Position numbers and translations under genes: made by a program
Part shown: piece after piece, positions 8,569 through 18,631 of the stretch
Numbering within the stretch: position 1 is the first letter of the stretch
How the letters are laid out: each line of letters opens with the position of its first letter
Notes under the pieces: model-generated
Told to the model about the DNA's origin: nothing
Database searches by the model: none
What the model saw: the letters and a program-made list of their open reading frames with translations, nothing else
From: Alphaproteobacteria bacterium
GTDB lineage: Bacteria > Pseudomonadota > Alphaproteobacteria > Puniceispirillales > Puniceispirillaceae
Assembly (NCBI GenBank): GCA_009920665.1
Contig: RFZL01000002.1
Location: 47,757 to 111,756 of the forward strand
Reading direction: 5' to 3'
Length of the DNA: 64,000 bases

Positions 8569-9531
8569 ATGGACACGACCCGTTTGCAGGACCGTAAATT
8601 TTTACATCTGGCGGCACCGCGAGGCTTTTGCGCGGGAGTCGACCGTGCGGTCCGGATCGTCGAGGTGGCGCTGGAAAAATTCGGCGCGCCAGTCTATGTC
8701 CGCCACGAGATCGTTCACAACCGCACCGTTGTCGACGGCCTTGCCGCCAAGGGGGCCATCTTCGTTGAGGAGCTTGACGAGGTGCCGGAAGGCGCGCCCG
8801 TCGTGTTTTCGGCGCATGGCGTCGCCCGCGCGGTTGTCGAGGAGGCGGATCAACGCAAGATGATTGCCATTGACGCCACCTGCCCGCTTGTCACCAAGGT
8901 GCATGTCGAGGCGCGCCGACATGCCGGCCAGAAACGGCACATTCTTCTGATCGGCCATGCTGGCCACCCCGAGGTCGAAGGCACGATGGGCCAGGTCGAG
9001 CCTGGTGAGATGACGCTGGTCGAGACTGCCGCGGATGCCCGCACCGTCACGCCGCCGCCCGATGCTGATCTTGCCTTTGCGACCCAGACCACGCTGTCGG
9101 TGGATGACACGGCGGACATCATCTCGATCCTCCAGTTTCGCTTCCCCGAGATCACCGGCCCGCGCGGCGAGGATATCTGCTATGCCACCACGAACCGACA
9201 GAATGCGGTGAAGCAGATTGCCTCGAAATGCGACATCATGCTGGTGGTCGGGGCCGAGAATTCCTCCAATTCGCAGCGGTTGGTCGAGGTGGCGCTACGC
9301 GCTGGCGCGGCCAGCGGCAGGCTTGTCGATGATTGCCGGGCGATAGACTGGGCGGAGATCGACGCGGCGACGCATATCGGGCTGTCTGCCGGTGCCTCGG
9401 CACCGGAAAGCCTGATCATGGAGATCATCGACAAGATGCGCGCCCGCTATGACCTGCAACTCGACGAGGACGCGCTGGTCGAGGAAAACCTCACCTTCAA
9501 GCTTCCCGCCATTCTGACCGGCGGGGCCTAG
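8569..9531 (+). CDS. ispH: 4-hydroxy-3-methylbut-2-enyl diphosphate reductase
   Basis: A 320-residue IspH/LytB enzyme, the last step of the MEP isoprenoid pathway (HMBPP to IPP and DMAPP). The iron-sulfur ligands are visible as [11 protein letters not shown] near residue 20, DATCPLV and the later DDCRAI. The substrate motif ENSSNSQRL is also present. ATG 8569 is preferred to an in-frame TTG 36 bases upstream because the family begins shortly before the RGFC motif. thrB starts 7 bp after the stop, so ispH-thrB-rnhA look like one operon. Confidence 0.96.
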   Translation: MDTTRLQDRKFLHLAAPRGFCAGVDRAVRIVEVALEKFGAPVYVRHEIVHNRTVVDGLAAKGAIFVEELDEVPEGAPVVFSAHGVARAVVEEADQRKMIAIDATCPLVTKVHVEARRHAGQKRHILLIGHAGHPEVEGTMGQVEPGEMTLVETAADARTVTPPPDADLAFATQTTLSVDDTADIISILQFRFPEITGPRGEDICYATTNRQNAVKQIASKCDIMLVVGAENSSNSQRLVEVALRAGAASGRLVDDCRAIDWAEIDAATHIGLSAGASAPESLIMEIIDKMRARYDLQLDEDALVEENLTFKLPAILTGGA

Positions 9532-9538
9532 TCGCTTC

Positions 9539-10504
9539 ATGGCGGTCTATACGAATGTTGATGATGCGGCGCTTGCCAGCTTTCTCGAGGCCTATGACCT
9601 CGGCACCGTGCTCAGCTTGGCCGGCATCGCCGAGGGAGTCGAGAATTCCAACTATCTGTTGCGAACCGACCGCGCGCATTACATCCTGACGCTTTATGAG
9701 AAGCGGGTGGAGCGCGCAGACCTGCCTTTCTTCATCGAGGTGATGGAGGTTCTGGCAAAGTCAGGGCTGAACTGCCCGCTGCCGGTGCCGGCCCGTGACG
9801 GCTCGATCCTGCAGGAGCTTGCCGGACGGCCATGCGCCGTGTTCACCTTTCTGGACGGCACCTGGAGCCGCTTTCCGAACCGTGAGAAATGCGCCGAACT
9901 GGGCCGGACGCTGGCGCATATGCATCTGAACTGCGCGCCGGTCACGCGCCGCCGGCCAAACGCCCTGGGACCAGAGGCCTGGCGGCCGCTTCTCGACTCC
10001 ATCGGCGACAGGGCGGAGGTGCTTGGCGAAGGCATGAAGGATGCCATCAGGGACCGTCTTGACACCATACTTGACGGCTGGCCGAGCGGATTGCCGACCG
10101 GTGTGATCCATGCCGACCTGTTTCCGAACAATGTGCTGTTCATCGGCGACAGGCTGACCGGTGTGATCGATTTCTATTTCGCCTGTGACGACATTCTTGC
10201 CTATGACCTCGGCATTTGCATGAATAGCTGGTGTTTCGAGTCCGATGGCAGTTTCAACCTGACGAAATCACGCGCCATGCTGAAGGGATATCAGTCTGTA
10301 CGCTCCCTCGGCGAGGCCGAGATCGAGGCGATTCCCATCCTCGCCGCCGGCTCGGCGATGCGCTTTTTCCTGACCCGTCTCTATGACTGGATCCACACGC
10401 CGGCCGACGCGCTGGTCAGCCCCAAGGACCCGATGGAATATTGGGGCATCCTGCGCTTCCACCAGTCGGTGTCCGGAACAGCAGCATATGGTATTGGACT
10501 CTAG
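9539..10504 (+). CDS. thrB: Homoserine kinase (APH-fold type)
   Basis: A 321-residue kinase of the aminoglycoside-phosphotransferase fold, the proteobacterial ThrB type, not the GHMP type. The N-terminal GVENSNYLL and LTLYEKR segments bind ATP. The catalytic loop is [14 protein letters not shown] and the metal-binding aspartate follows in [11 protein letters not shown]. It phosphorylates homoserine for threonine synthesis. The next enzyme, threonine synthase, is encoded at 15525-16931 in the oxidase operon. The spacing to ispH is 7 bp and to rnhA 10 bp. Confidence 0.93.
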   Translation: MAVYTNVDDAALASFLEAYDLGTVLSLAGIAEGVENSNYLLRTDRAHYILTLYEKRVERADLPFFIEVMEVLAKSGLNCPLPVPARDGSILQELAGRPCAVFTFLDGTWSRFPNREKCAELGRTLAHMHLNCAPVTRRRPNALGPEAWRPLLDSIGDRAEVLGEGMKDAIRDRLDTILDGWPSGLPTGVIHADLFPNNVLFIGDRLTGVIDFYFACDDILAYDLGICMNSWCFESDGSFNLTKSRAMLKGYQSVRSLGEAEIEAIPILAAGSAMRFFLTRLYDWIHTPADALVSPKDPMEYWGILRFHQSVSGTAAYGIGL

Positions 10505-10514
10505 GACTGACGGC

Positions 10515-10982
10515 ATGGCGAACCGGGTGACACTCCATACTGACGGATCATGCCTCAACAACCCCGGCCCCGGCGGCTGGGCGGCGGTCCTGCAATGGCG
10601 CGACGAGGAGCGTGAACTCAGCGGCGCCATGCCCGATACGACGAACAACCGCATGGAACTTCAGGCCGCCATCGAGGGGTTGAACGCGCTGAAGCGCCCG
10701 ATGGAAATCGATCTTCACACCGACAGCAAATATGTCATGCAGGGCGTGACCGACTGGATGCCGCGCTGGAAGGCCAACGGATGGCGCACCGCTGCGAAGA
10801 AGCCGGTGATGAATCAGGATCTGTGGCAGGAACTAGATACGGCGCTGCAACGGCACCGGGTCACATGGCACTGGGTCAAGGGGCATGCCGGCAATGCGTT
10901 GAACGAGCGGTGCGACCTGCTGGCCCGCGCCGCCGCCACCGAACTTGCCGCCACCGAAGGGTTTGCCGGCAGCAACGACTAG
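10515..10982 (+). CDS. rnhA: Ribonuclease HI
   Basis: A 155-residue RNase HI that cuts the RNA strand of RNA-DNA hybrids. The catalytic set is complete: Asp in [11 protein letters not shown], Glu in NNRMELQAA, Asp in LHTDSKYV and Asp in NERCDLLAR. The basic handle region ([15 protein letters not shown]) is also present. ATG 10515 is preceded by AGGA with good spacing, and an in-frame ATG 27 bases earlier overlaps thrB. Its TAG stop lies in a CTAG shared with the stop of the convergent peroxiredoxin gene. Confidence 0.95.
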   Translation: MANRVTLHTDGSCLNNPGPGGWAAVLQWRDEERELSGAMPDTTNNRMELQAAIEGLNALKRPMEIDLHTDSKYVMQGVTDWMPRWKANGWRTAAKKPVMNQDLWQELDTALQRHRVTWHWVKGHAGNALNERCDLLARAAATELAATEGFAGSND

Positions 10983-11458
10983 AGCTGCGTCAGCACATGC
11001 GCCGGGCTGGACACCTCATAGGCGCCAACCTCTTCCATCATGATCCCGGTGAGAACACCGTCATCAATGATCATCGCGCAACGCGTCGCGCGCTCGCCAA
11101 GGATGGCTCCCATATGAACCGCAATCCCCAATGCGCGGGAAAATTCGGCATGCGGGTCGGCAAGCATGTCGATCTTGCCGGCGGTAGCGTGCTGGTCGCC
11201 CCAGGCTTTCATCACATGCGCGTCATTCACCGCCAGACAGGCAATCCGGTCCACGCCAGCAGCCTTCAGATCATCCGCCCGGTCAACGAATTCCGGCAGA
11301 TGCTTGGCCGAACAGGTCGCGGTGAAGGCCCCCGGAAGGGCAAACATCACGGTCCGCCCGGTGGCGAAATAGTCAGCCGATTCATGGGCATCAACGCCGT
11401 CTTCGGTCTTGATCTGGAAGGTCGCCTGCGGGATTGGCTGACCGGGTTCGATGGTCAT
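10979..11458 (-). CDS. Peroxiredoxin, Prx5 type
   Basis: A 159-residue peroxiredoxin of the Prx5/glutaredoxin-dependent group. The peroxidatic cysteine is Cys49 in PGAFTATCS, the hallmark of this subfamily. It reduces hydrogen peroxide and organic peroxides, using glutathione/glutaredoxin or thioredoxin. Other cysteines (IACLAV, TRCAMI) are not in classical resolving positions, so a 1-Cys mechanism is possible. It is convergent with rnhA, with a 4-bp overlap, and no terminator is seen between them. Glutathione synthesis (gshA) is encoded at 25931-27301. Confidence 0.88.
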   Translation of the reverse strand: MTIEPGQPIPQATFQIKTEDGVDAHESADYFATGRTVMFALPGAFTATCSAKHLPEFVDRADDLKAAGVDRIACLAVNDAHVMKAWGDQHATAGKIDMLADPHAEFSRALGIAVHMGAILGERATRCAMIIDDGVLTGIMMEEVGAYEVSSPAHVLTQL

Positions 11459-11516
11459 GATATTTGTTCCTGAAAGTCTGTTCTGATTATCGATGCCGGA
11501 AACGGCGTCATTCCGT

Positions 11517-13559
11517 CTATTTGGCGGTCACACTGGCGTTTTCAAGGGCAGTCAGCACCGCCGTGTCACGCAAGAGCTCGGGAAGGATGATCGCCGGCGC
11601 GCCACCCGGCCTCAGAATGATGTTGAACGGGATGCCATAACGCCCGTGCGATGCCAGGAAGGCGGCGATATCGGCATCCGGCCTTGTCCAGTCGGCACGA
11701 AGCAATGTCAGCCTGTTCACCGCCACCGCCTCTGCCATCACCGATGATACCGGCTTCCGATCAAGCACCAGCGCCTTGTTGGCCTTGCAGGTCACACACC
11801 AGTCCGCCGTCACATCGACAAATACCGGCCGCCCGTCGGCAAGGCTCTGCGATACCGCCTGCTGACTCCACACACCCCAGCGCGCATTATCGCCTGCCGC
11901 GCCCGGCTGCGAACTGACGTCAAGCAGCGCCAGCAGCACGCTGCCAAGCCAGATCATCGTTCCCAGAAGCAGCAGCGCGAGGCCGCGTTTCAGCCATGGC
12001 ATCCAGGGGCCGGGGCGCGGCAGGAAACCGACAAATGACGGCTGCGCCGCCACCGCGATCCAGGGGGCAGCAAGCCCCAGGCCCAGCGCGATGAAAATGC
12101 TGAACAGATCCTGCATGCCGCCTGACAGCGCGACCGCGACCGCCGTTCCTACAAACGGCGCCGAACAGGGGGTCGCCAGCACCGTCGCCAGCATGCCGGC
12201 CATGAAGTCACCCCGATAGGGATGCGCGGCTCCCTGTCCAAGCCCGGCAAGGCGCTGCGCCGCGCGTGGTATCGGAATCATCACCAGATCCAGAAGGCTG
12301 AGCGCGAAGATGCCAAGCATCAGCATCATCACAACGAGAAAGACCGGGTTCTGGAACTGGATGCCCCACCCGACCGTGCCCCCGGCAAGCCGCAACAGCG
12401 CCAGTGCGCCGGCAAGACCGACAAAACTCGTCAGGATACCGGCGGCACCGGCAAGAAACCGCAGGCGAAGCTGACGGCGCGGCGCACCCGCGGCATCCAG
12501 AACAGCAGCAAGCTTCAGCGCCAGCACCGGCAGCACACAGGGCATCAAATTCAGGATCAGGCCGCCTAGAAACGCCAGCGCGATGATCCGCAAGGACAGG
12601 CCCGGCGCATCACCCGCACCTTGCTCCAGGCTCTGTTCCAGGCTCTGTTCCGGGCTGGACGGCATGTTTCCTTGGGCCTCCACCACCACGCGAAATTCCG
12701 CCATTTCCGGCGGCGCGCTGATGGTCAGCGTCACAGGCGTGGAATCGAAGACAAGCTTGTCGGCCGGCACCGCCTCGAGGAACAGGCCACCCTTCGATGG
12801 TAGCGGTGCCTTGAAGGCGACATCTTCCTGCGCTTCGACAAAGACATCGGCGATTGGCGGCGCACCGTCGGCAAGTTCGAGATAAAGCCCGTCCGGCCGC
12901 GCCTCGGCACGCACCGGGCGCAATGATGGCCCGCTGGCGCTGATCCCTCTCCCGCTGGCAGCTGGACGTGGCACCATGGCGGTGAATTGCGCCATTGCCT
13001 GCGCATGCGGACTGGCCGTCGCGGCACCATCGGGAAGTGCCATCTCCAGCCGGCCACCGAAAGGCACACAGATATCGGAACATACCAGTGCCTCGAGATC
13101 GGCGACGAGCTGAAGCGGTGTACCAGCTTCATGACCGCTGAGTTCGAATGGCAGGATCACCGCATTGGCATAACCGAAATTGTCAAAGCCGAAAGCATCA
13201 AAGCGCTGTGGCAGTGGCCAGCTGATATGGCCGGCAAGATCGGGGTTCGGGCTTGCCGATAGGTCGATGACCGGCGCGAGCCCGGCCTCACCCGGGGTGC
13301 GCCAGTATATTTTCCAGCCGGCGGCAAGGGTGAATTCGATGCCAAGCGGCACTCTGTCCAGATCGCCGGTGGCCCTGACCGCCGAGACAAGCCTTGCCTC
13401 GCCGATCTGCGGATCGCCAATCCAGTCCGATTCGGACGCACGCACCGCGCCGGGGGCCGCCGTCAGGAAGACCATTGCGGCGATCATCGCGATGATCAGG
13501 CCGCTGCTGGCCAGGACGAGACTGAATGCCTTTGTGTTTCCGGTTTCTGGCAGTGGCAT
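11517..13559 (-). CDS. DsbD/ScsB-like transmembrane thiol reductase
   Basis: About 680 residues in the order: signal-anchor, periplasmic DsbD-N/ScsB-like domain to about 300 (with the SDICVPFGG cysteine motif), a multi-pass membrane domain, then a C-terminal periplasmic thioredoxin domain with WCVTC. The membrane domain carries the NLMPCVLPVLALKL and ATPCSAPFVG cysteines typical of DsbD. The protein moves electrons from cytoplasmic thioredoxin to periplasmic disulfides. The long N-terminal domain favours ScsB over E. coli DsbD. ATG 13559 is chosen, with a GTG at 13586 possible. An EQSL tandem repeat lies in the linker. It is divergent from yqgE. Confidence 0.85.
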   Translation of the reverse strand: MPLPETGNTKAFSLVLASSGLIIAMIAAMVFLTAAPGAVRASESDWIGDPQIGEARLVSAVRATGDLDRVPLGIEFTLAAGWKIYWRTPGEAGLAPVIDLSASPNPDLAGHISWPLPQRFDAFGFDNFGYANAVILPFELSGHEAGTPLQLVADLEALVCSDICVPFGGRLEMALPDGAATASPHAQAMAQFTAMVPRPAASGRGISASGPSLRPVRAEARPDGLYLELADGAPPIADVFVEAQEDVAFKAPLPSKGGLFLEAVPADKLVFDSTPVTLTISAPPEMAEFRVVVEAQGNMPSSPEQSLEQSLEQGAGDAPGLSLRIIALAFLGGLILNLMPCVLPVLALKLAAVLDAAGAPRRQLRLRFLAGAAGILTSFVGLAGALALLRLAGGTVGWGIQFQNPVFLVVMMLMLGIFALSLLDLVMIPIPRAAQRLAGLGQGAAHPYRGDFMAGMLATVLATPCSAPFVGTAVAVALSGGMQDLFSIFIALGLGLAAPWIAVAAQPSFVGFLPRPGPWMPWLKRGLALLLLGTMIWLGSVLLALLDVSSQPGAAGDNARWGVWSQQAVSQSLADGRPVFVDVTADWCVTCKANKALVLDRKPVSSVMAEAVAVNRLTLLRADWTRPDADIAAFLASHGRYGIPFNIILRPGGAPAIILPELLRDTAVLTALENASVTAK

Positions 13560-13629
13560 GTGATGCTGGTGACCTGTGCGCGGCACGATGAAGCTTTACC
13601 CGACAGGTTGTTCCTGACTAGGGTATGGT

Positions 13630-14253
13630 ATGACGCAACATAGGAAATCAGGTCAACGGGTGCAATCACCACCGTCGGCTGGCAGTGATCAGCATGCGCT
13701 GTCCTCGCTGCAGGGGCATCTTCTTGTCGCCAGCCCGCATATCGGCGACGAGCGGTTCGACAAGACCGTCATCCTGATGTGCCATCACGACCCGGACTCG
13801 GCAATGGGTCTGGTGATCAACAAGACAGCATCAAGGCTGAATCTGGGTGACCTCTATGAAAAGCTGGATATTGGCGCGGCGCGTTTCTGCGCCGGCAACC
13901 CGGTGCATATCGGCGGCCCAGTCGATGGCAATCGCGGATTTGTGCTTCACAGCCAGGACCACATGCTTCCCGAAAGCATGGAGGTCACGCACGAGATCGG
14001 CCTGACCGCGAGCATCGATATCCTCCGTGACATTACCGAGGGTGTAGGTCCGGCGCGGTCGATCGTGTCGCTTGGATGCGCCGGGTGGAGCGCCGGACAG
14101 CTTGACCGTGAGATGGCCGAGAATGTCTGGCTCAGCATTCCTGCCTCGGCGGAACTTGTGTTCGATCATGACCGGGAAACGCTGTGGGAGCACAGCTTCG
14201 GGGCGCTCGGGATCGATCCCGGTTTCTTCGCCGGCACGACAGGCAGCGCCTGA
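13630..14253 (+). CDS. YqgE/AlgH family protein (DUF179)
   Basis: A 207-residue protein of the YqgE/AlgH family, whose biochemical role is still unclear. The core begins at about residue 29 with LQGHLLVASPHIGDERFDKT, then GLVINK, and later SLGCAGWSAGQL and WLSIPA, all family blocks. The first 28 residues are polar and likely disordered. Its TGA stop abuts the TCA (stop complement) of the convergent M16 peptidase gene with no base between. ATG 13630 is the first suitable start. Confidence 0.9.
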   Translation: MTQHRKSGQRVQSPPSAGSDQHALSSLQGHLLVASPHIGDERFDKTVILMCHHDPDSAMGLVINKTASRLNLGDLYEKLDIGAARFCAGNPVHIGGPVDGNRGFVLHSQDHMLPESMEVTHEIGLTASIDILRDITEGVGPARSIVSLGCAGWSAGQLDREMAENVWLSIPASAELVFDHDRETLWEHSFGALGIDPGFFAGTTGSA

Positions 14254-15528
14254 TCAGGCCACGCCGCCGGCCAGAATACGGGACAGCGCCTGATTCTCCA
14301 TGATCGATGATTGCGGGCCAATGGCCGCAATGGCCGGCTGGCCGCCGGCGACAAGATCGCTGGCAACGTTTCGCACCGCCTCGGCGTCAACGGCCGCGAT
14401 CTGCTGCAGCAGCTCGGAATCATCTACCGGTGCGCCAAACAACATGATCTGCCTTGCCAGCGCGTCCCCGCATCCCGAAACGGATTCGCGCGCCATGACC
14501 AGCGAGGCGCGGAGCTGCGCCTTCGCCCGGCTGACCTCTTCCTCGCTGGCGCCCATAGCCAGCTCGGCAAGCTGCTGCGCGGTGACCGTCAGCATTTCAT
14601 TCGCCCGGTCGGCAGAAGTGCCGGCATAGATGCCGAAATGGCCACTGTCCGAATACATGCTGGCAAAGGAGAATATCGAATAGCAGAGACCGCGTTTCTC
14701 GCGCACCTCCTGGAACAGGCGCGAGGACATGCCGCCGCCAAACAGCGTCGACAGAACCATCATCGCGAAGCGGCGGTCATCACGGGCACCGAAGCTCGGC
14801 AGGCCGATCACGAGATGCGTCTGTTCAAGATCGCGAACCTCGATATGGCGCCCCCCCTGCCAGGAAGGCGAGAGGCGTTGTGTATCCTCGGCGCTGGCAA
14901 GATGGCCGAGCCTTTCTTCGACGCGTTTCACAAAATCATCATGCGCGACCGCACCCGAAGCGGTGACAAGCATCTGCCCGGCACCGTAATGACGCGACAT
15001 GAAACCACGCAGATTGTCGCGCGAAAAGCCGCTGACACTGTCGATCGAGCCCAGGATGGGGCGGCCAAGCGTATGGTCGCCATATGAGGCGCGGGCAAAC
15101 ATGTCGAACACGATATCATCGGGTGTGTCCTGCGACTGCCCGATTTCCTGGATGATGACACCGCGTTCGCGCTCGATTTCCTCGTCCGGCATCGTCGGCT
15201 CGGTCAGAATATCGGCCAGAATGTCGATCCCCATATCCAGATATTCGGGCAGAAGGCGCAGATAATAGGCTGTTTCCTCGCGGCTGGTATGCGCGTTCAT
15301 ATAGCCACCAACATTCTCCACCTCGGTGGCGATGTCGCGCGCGGAGCGCCGCTTTGTACCCTTGAACGCCATATGTTCCAGCATGTGGGCGATACCCATC
15401 TCGCTGTCACGCTCGTCGCGCGCACCGGCATTCACCCAGATCCCGACCGAAAGGCTTTGCGCCTGCGCAAGGCTGCGGCTGGCGACACGCAATCCGCCGG
15501 GGAGTGTTGTCAGTTCACCGCGGCTCAT
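14254..15528 (-). CDS. M16 family zinc peptidase
   Basis: A 424-residue M16 peptidase similar to mitochondrial processing peptidase beta. The zinc motif HMLEH is at residues 48-52 (His48, Glu51, His52), followed by the distal glutamate region EREERGVI-like (EIERERGVIIQEI). A second, inactive-type M16 half follows. It is the last gene of the leftward oxidase operon and overlaps thrC by 4 bp (ATGA). The thrC-M16 pair after SURF1 is conserved in alphaproteobacteria. The substrate is not known, and no signal peptide is seen, so a cytoplasmic site is likely. Confidence 0.92.
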   Translation of the reverse strand: MSRGELTTLPGGLRVASRSLAQAQSLSVGIWVNAGARDERDSEMGIAHMLEHMAFKGTKRRSARDIATEVENVGGYMNAHTSREETAYYLRLLPEYLDMGIDILADILTEPTMPDEEIERERGVIIQEIGQSQDTPDDIVFDMFARASYGDHTLGRPILGSIDSVSGFSRDNLRGFMSRHYGAGQMLVTASGAVAHDDFVKRVEERLGHLASAEDTQRLSPSWQGGRHIEVRDLEQTHLVIGLPSFGARDDRRFAMMVLSTLFGGGMSSRLFQEVREKRGLCYSIFSFASMYSDSGHFGIYAGTSADRANEMLTVTAQQLAELAMGASEEEVSRAKAQLRASLVMARESVSGCGDALARQIMLFGAPVDDSELLQQIAAVDAEAVRNVASDLVAGGQPAIAAIGPQSSIMENQALSRILAGGVA

Positions 15529-16931
15529 ACTGTCCTCCGCATACCCAGGATCAGGTCTCGCACGGCGTCGGCATTTGCCGGCGCGTGCTGCATCGCCTCA
15601 TCGCGCGACATCAGATCGGCAAGATGCGGCGGCAGGGCCGGCTCCTCACCGGTGGCGCGGGTCACGGCCTCCTGGAATTTCGCCGGATGTGCGCAGGCGA
15701 GCGCGACCACCGGAACCGCCGGCCCGACAGTGCCATCGGCAACGGCGCGGCGCGCCGCCGAGACACCGACCGCGCTATGCGGGTCGAGCAGCATGCCCTC
15801 TGCCGCGCTGGCGGCGATTTCCGCCAGCGTTCCATCATCATCCAGCCGGTAGGCGGCGAAATGATCCCGTGCCGATTGCATGGCCTGTGTCGGCAGGTCG
15901 AAACTGCCGGTTTCGGCGAAACGCGCCATGATCGCGGCCACGGCGTCGCCATCCCGCCCCAAAAGTTCAAATAGCAGGCGTTCAAAATTGCTCGACACCT
16001 GGATGTCCATCGACGGGCTGAGCGACGGCGTCACCGTTTCGCGCTGCATCGCGCCATCCTCGAAGAAACGCGTCAGGATGTCATTGCGGTTCGAGGCGAT
16101 GATCAGCCGGTCGATCGGCAGCCCCATCCGCATCGCCACATAGCCGGCAAAGACATTCCCGAAATTACCGGTCGGCACTGCAAAGGCAACCTTCCGGTCG
16201 GGCGCGCCAAGCGCCAGCGCTGCCTTGAAATAATAGACGATCTGCGGCATCAGCCGCGCCCAGTTGATCGAATTCACGGCTGACAGGTTAACCTCGTCAC
16301 GGAAGGCATGATCGTTGAACAGCGTCTTGACGATGGCCTGGCAATTGTCAAAATCACCGGCAACAGCCACCGCGTGCGCGCCCGCCGCGACGACCGAGGT
16401 CATCTGGCGCTGCTGCACCGGCGAGACCCGCCCCTCGGGGAACAGGATGAAGATATCAACGGCCTCGCGCCCCTTGAAGGCCTCGAGGGCGGCCGAGCCG
16501 GTATCGCCGCTGGTCGCGCCAAGGATCACCGCTTGCCGCCCGGCCGAGCGCAATGCGCGGTCAAAGGCGCGTGACAGGAACTGCATCGCATAATCCTTGA
16601 AGGCGATGGTTGGGCCGTGGAACAGCTCCATGACATGGATGCGGTCGTTCAGTGGACGAAGCGGTGCAATCTCGGGGTCGGTGAAGCCGGCATAGGCATC
16701 GCCGGCCATGGCGGTCAGCTCGGCCTCGTCAATCTCGCCATCGGTGAAGCGCGCCATGATCCGGCCGGCCAGCGCGGCATAGGAAAGGCCGGCCATGTCG
16801 CGGATTTCATCGGCGGTGAATTGTGGGTAGCCGGTCGGCAGATACAGGCCGCCATCACGGGCAAGGCCGCTGAGAAGCGCCTGTTCATAACCCAGCGGTC
16901 CATCCTGACCCCTTGTGCTGATATAGTTCAT
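15525..16931 (-). CDS. thrC: Threonine synthase
   Basis: A 468-residue PLP enzyme of the long bacterial and fungal ThrC type. It converts O-phosphohomoserine to threonine. The N-terminal block MNYISTRG with ARDGGLYLP is typical. The PLP lysine is in IAFKDYAMQF, and the phosphate-binding glycine-rich loops (ATSGDTGSAAL, VPTGNFGN) are intact. It overlaps both neighbours by 4 bp (ATGA), so it is translated as part of the oxidase operon. Its pathway partner thrB lies 5 kb away on the other strand. Confidence 0.96.
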   Translation of the reverse strand: MNYISTRGQDGPLGYEQALLSGLARDGGLYLPTGYPQFTADEIRDMAGLSYAALAGRIMARFTDGEIDEAELTAMAGDAYAGFTDPEIAPLRPLNDRIHVMELFHGPTIAFKDYAMQFLSRAFDRALRSAGRQAVILGATSGDTGSAALEAFKGREAVDIFILFPEGRVSPVQQRQMTSVVAAGAHAVAVAGDFDNCQAIVKTLFNDHAFRDEVNLSAVNSINWARLMPQIVYYFKAALALGAPDRKVAFAVPTGNFGNVFAGYVAMRMGLPIDRLIIASNRNDILTRFFEDGAMQRETVTPSLSPSMDIQVSSNFERLLFELLGRDGDAVAAIMARFAETGSFDLPTQAMQSARDHFAAYRLDDDGTLAEIAASAAEGMLLDPHSAVGVSAARRAVADGTVGPAVPVVALACAHPAKFQEAVTRATGEEPALPPHLADLMSRDEAMQHAPANADAVRDLILGMRRTV

Positions 16932-17680
16932 CCGCGAGGCTCCTGTTCATCCCTTCCGGCGCCACCGCTACCAAAGCTCAACCGTCCGCGTTGGTGATGG
17001 AAGGCGGCATAGACGCCGATCAGCGCGCAGGCAATGCCATACCAGGTGATGGCATAGCCAAGATGCGAGTTGCGAAGGTTGGTTTCAGTCCGCGCCCCGA
17101 TCGGCAGCGAGATTTTCTCCGATGTCCGCAGCGCCGCCGCATAGATCCCGGTCTCGGCAGCGTCACCAAGTCCGAGATGCGAGACGATCTGCGCCGGCAC
17201 GAGGGTGAACCAGAAGCCGTTCTCGGGCTCGTTCTCTGGCACGAAATATCCCTTTGTCGCCGGGAAGCGCAGAATGGCAGTGACCGTGGTCTCGCCCTCG
17301 ATCAGCGAGAAGGTCCGCTTTGTCTTGTCGCGATAGGATTCCGACACCCAGCCGCGGTTGATCAGGATGATCCGTCCATCGGTCAGGGTGAAAGGCGTGA
17401 CGATGTGAAAGCCGGCATTGCCCTCATAGGTGCGGCCGGTCATGAAGATTTCACGATCATGGTCGAAGCTGCCGGTCAATGACAGGCGGCGGAACTCCAT
17501 ATCCGGCGCGATGCTGCCCACCGGCAGCCCGACGGCGTCGGCCGTAGCGCGGGTTTCGAAATCATGGATCAGCTGGTTCTTCCATTCCAGCCGCTGGACC
17601 TGCCAGGTGCCAAGCATAAGCAGGATGATCAGCGCCGGAAGCGTGGCGACAGTTGGCCAGAGGAGCGGACGGAATTTCAT
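16928..17680 (-). CDS. SURF1-family cytochrome oxidase assembly protein
   Basis: A 250-residue SURF1 protein with two membrane helices. One is at the N-terminus (ATLPALIILLMLGTWQVQRL) and one near the end (AITWYGIACALIGVYAAF), with a periplasmic domain between. The GTWQVQRLEWK and GYAITWYG blocks are family hallmarks. SURF1 helps insert heme a into oxidase subunit I. ATG 17680 is preferred to an in-frame start 39 bases upstream because the helix then begins near residue 8. It overlaps thrC by 4 bp and follows ctaE after 114 bp. Confidence 0.9.
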   Translation of the reverse strand: MKFRPLLWPTVATLPALIILLMLGTWQVQRLEWKNQLIHDFETRATADAVGLPVGSIAPDMEFRRLSLTGSFDHDREIFMTGRTYEGNAGFHIVTPFTLTDGRIILINRGWVSESYRDKTKRTFSLIEGETTVTAILRFPATKGYFVPENEPENGFWFTLVPAQIVSHLGLGDAAETGIYAAALRTSEKISLPIGARTETNLRNSHLGYAITWYGIACALIGVYAAFHHQRGRLSFGSGGAGRDEQEPRG

Positions 17681-17794
17681 CGAACTACCCGTGTTGAAAG
17701 TGCTTCTACCTAGCACCAATGAAAAGGGAGCGCCCGTGAAAAGCGCCCCCTCCCCGTGAATTTGTGCGATGCCGACGCGGCGGCACCGGCCTGA

Positions 17795-18580
17795 TTATCC
17801 GCCCCACCAATATACGGCGGCGAACAGGAACAGCCAGACAACGTCGACAAAGTGCCAGTACCAGGCAGCAGCCTCGAAGCCGAAATGCTGTTCGGCCGAG
17901 AAATGGCCGGCGCGACCCCGGAACCAGCAGACGGCAAGGAAACAGGTGCCGACCAGAACGTGGAAACCGTGGAACCCGGTAGCCATGTAGAAGACCGAGG
18001 GATAGATGCCGTCGGTGAAGCCGAACGGGGCATGGCTGTACTCGACGGCCTGCAGGCCGGTGAACAACGCGCCCAGAAGGATCGTGATGCCAAGCCCGTT
18101 CATGAAGTCGCGGCGGTTGCCATGCTGCAGCGCGTGGTGCGCCCAGGTAACCGTGCAACCCGACAGCAGCAGCACCAGCGTGTTGATCAGCGGCAGGTCG
18201 AACGGGTTGAAGGTCTCGATCCCCTCGGGTGGCCAGACACCCCCCATCGGGAACAGGGCCCGGTCGAAGAAAGCCCAGAAGAAGGCAACAAAGAACATCA
18301 CCTCGGAGGCGATGAACAGCATCATCCCGTAACGCATGCCTATCTGAACGATCGGGGTGTGGTGCCCCTGATATTCAGCCTCGCGGATGATGTCACGCCA
18401 CCACATGAACATCGTCGCCAGCACCAGCGCCATGCCGATCGCCAGCACGGTGACGCCATGCGCGACTTCATGCATGAACATGACGCCGCCAATGGCCGCC
18501 GTGAAGGCTGCCGCCGCGCCGACGGCAGGCCATGGGCTCGCCTCAACGAGATGATAGGGGTGTTTGTTTGCACCACTCAT
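17795..18580 (-). CDS. ctaE: Cytochrome c oxidase subunit III
   Basis: A 261-residue, seven-helix subunit III of the aa3-type oxidase. Characteristic blocks are HPYHLVEASPWP at the start, WWRDIIREAEYQGHHT, EVMFFVAFFWAFFD and ATGFHGFHVLVGT. It stabilises the catalytic core and the proton supply to subunit I. It follows ctaG by 51 bp in the leftward operon and precedes the SURF1 gene, as in the alphaproteobacterial and ancestral mitochondrial order. Confidence 0.97.
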   Translation of the reverse strand: MSGANKHPYHLVEASPWPAVGAAAAFTAAIGGVMFMHEVAHGVTVLAIGMALVLATMFMWWRDIIREAEYQGHHTPIVQIGMRYGMMLFIASEVMFFVAFFWAFFDRALFPMGGVWPPEGIETFNPFDLPLINTLVLLLSGCTVTWAHHALQHGNRRDFMNGLGITILLGALFTGLQAVEYSHAPFGFTDGIYPSVFYMATGFHGFHVLVGTCFLAVCWFRGRAGHFSAEQHFGFEAAAWYWHFVDVVWLFLFAAVYWWGG

Positions 18581-18631
18581 GTTGGTCTCCTCTCAATCTG
18601 GTGCCGCATTGGCGACACCACCTCTCCCTGA

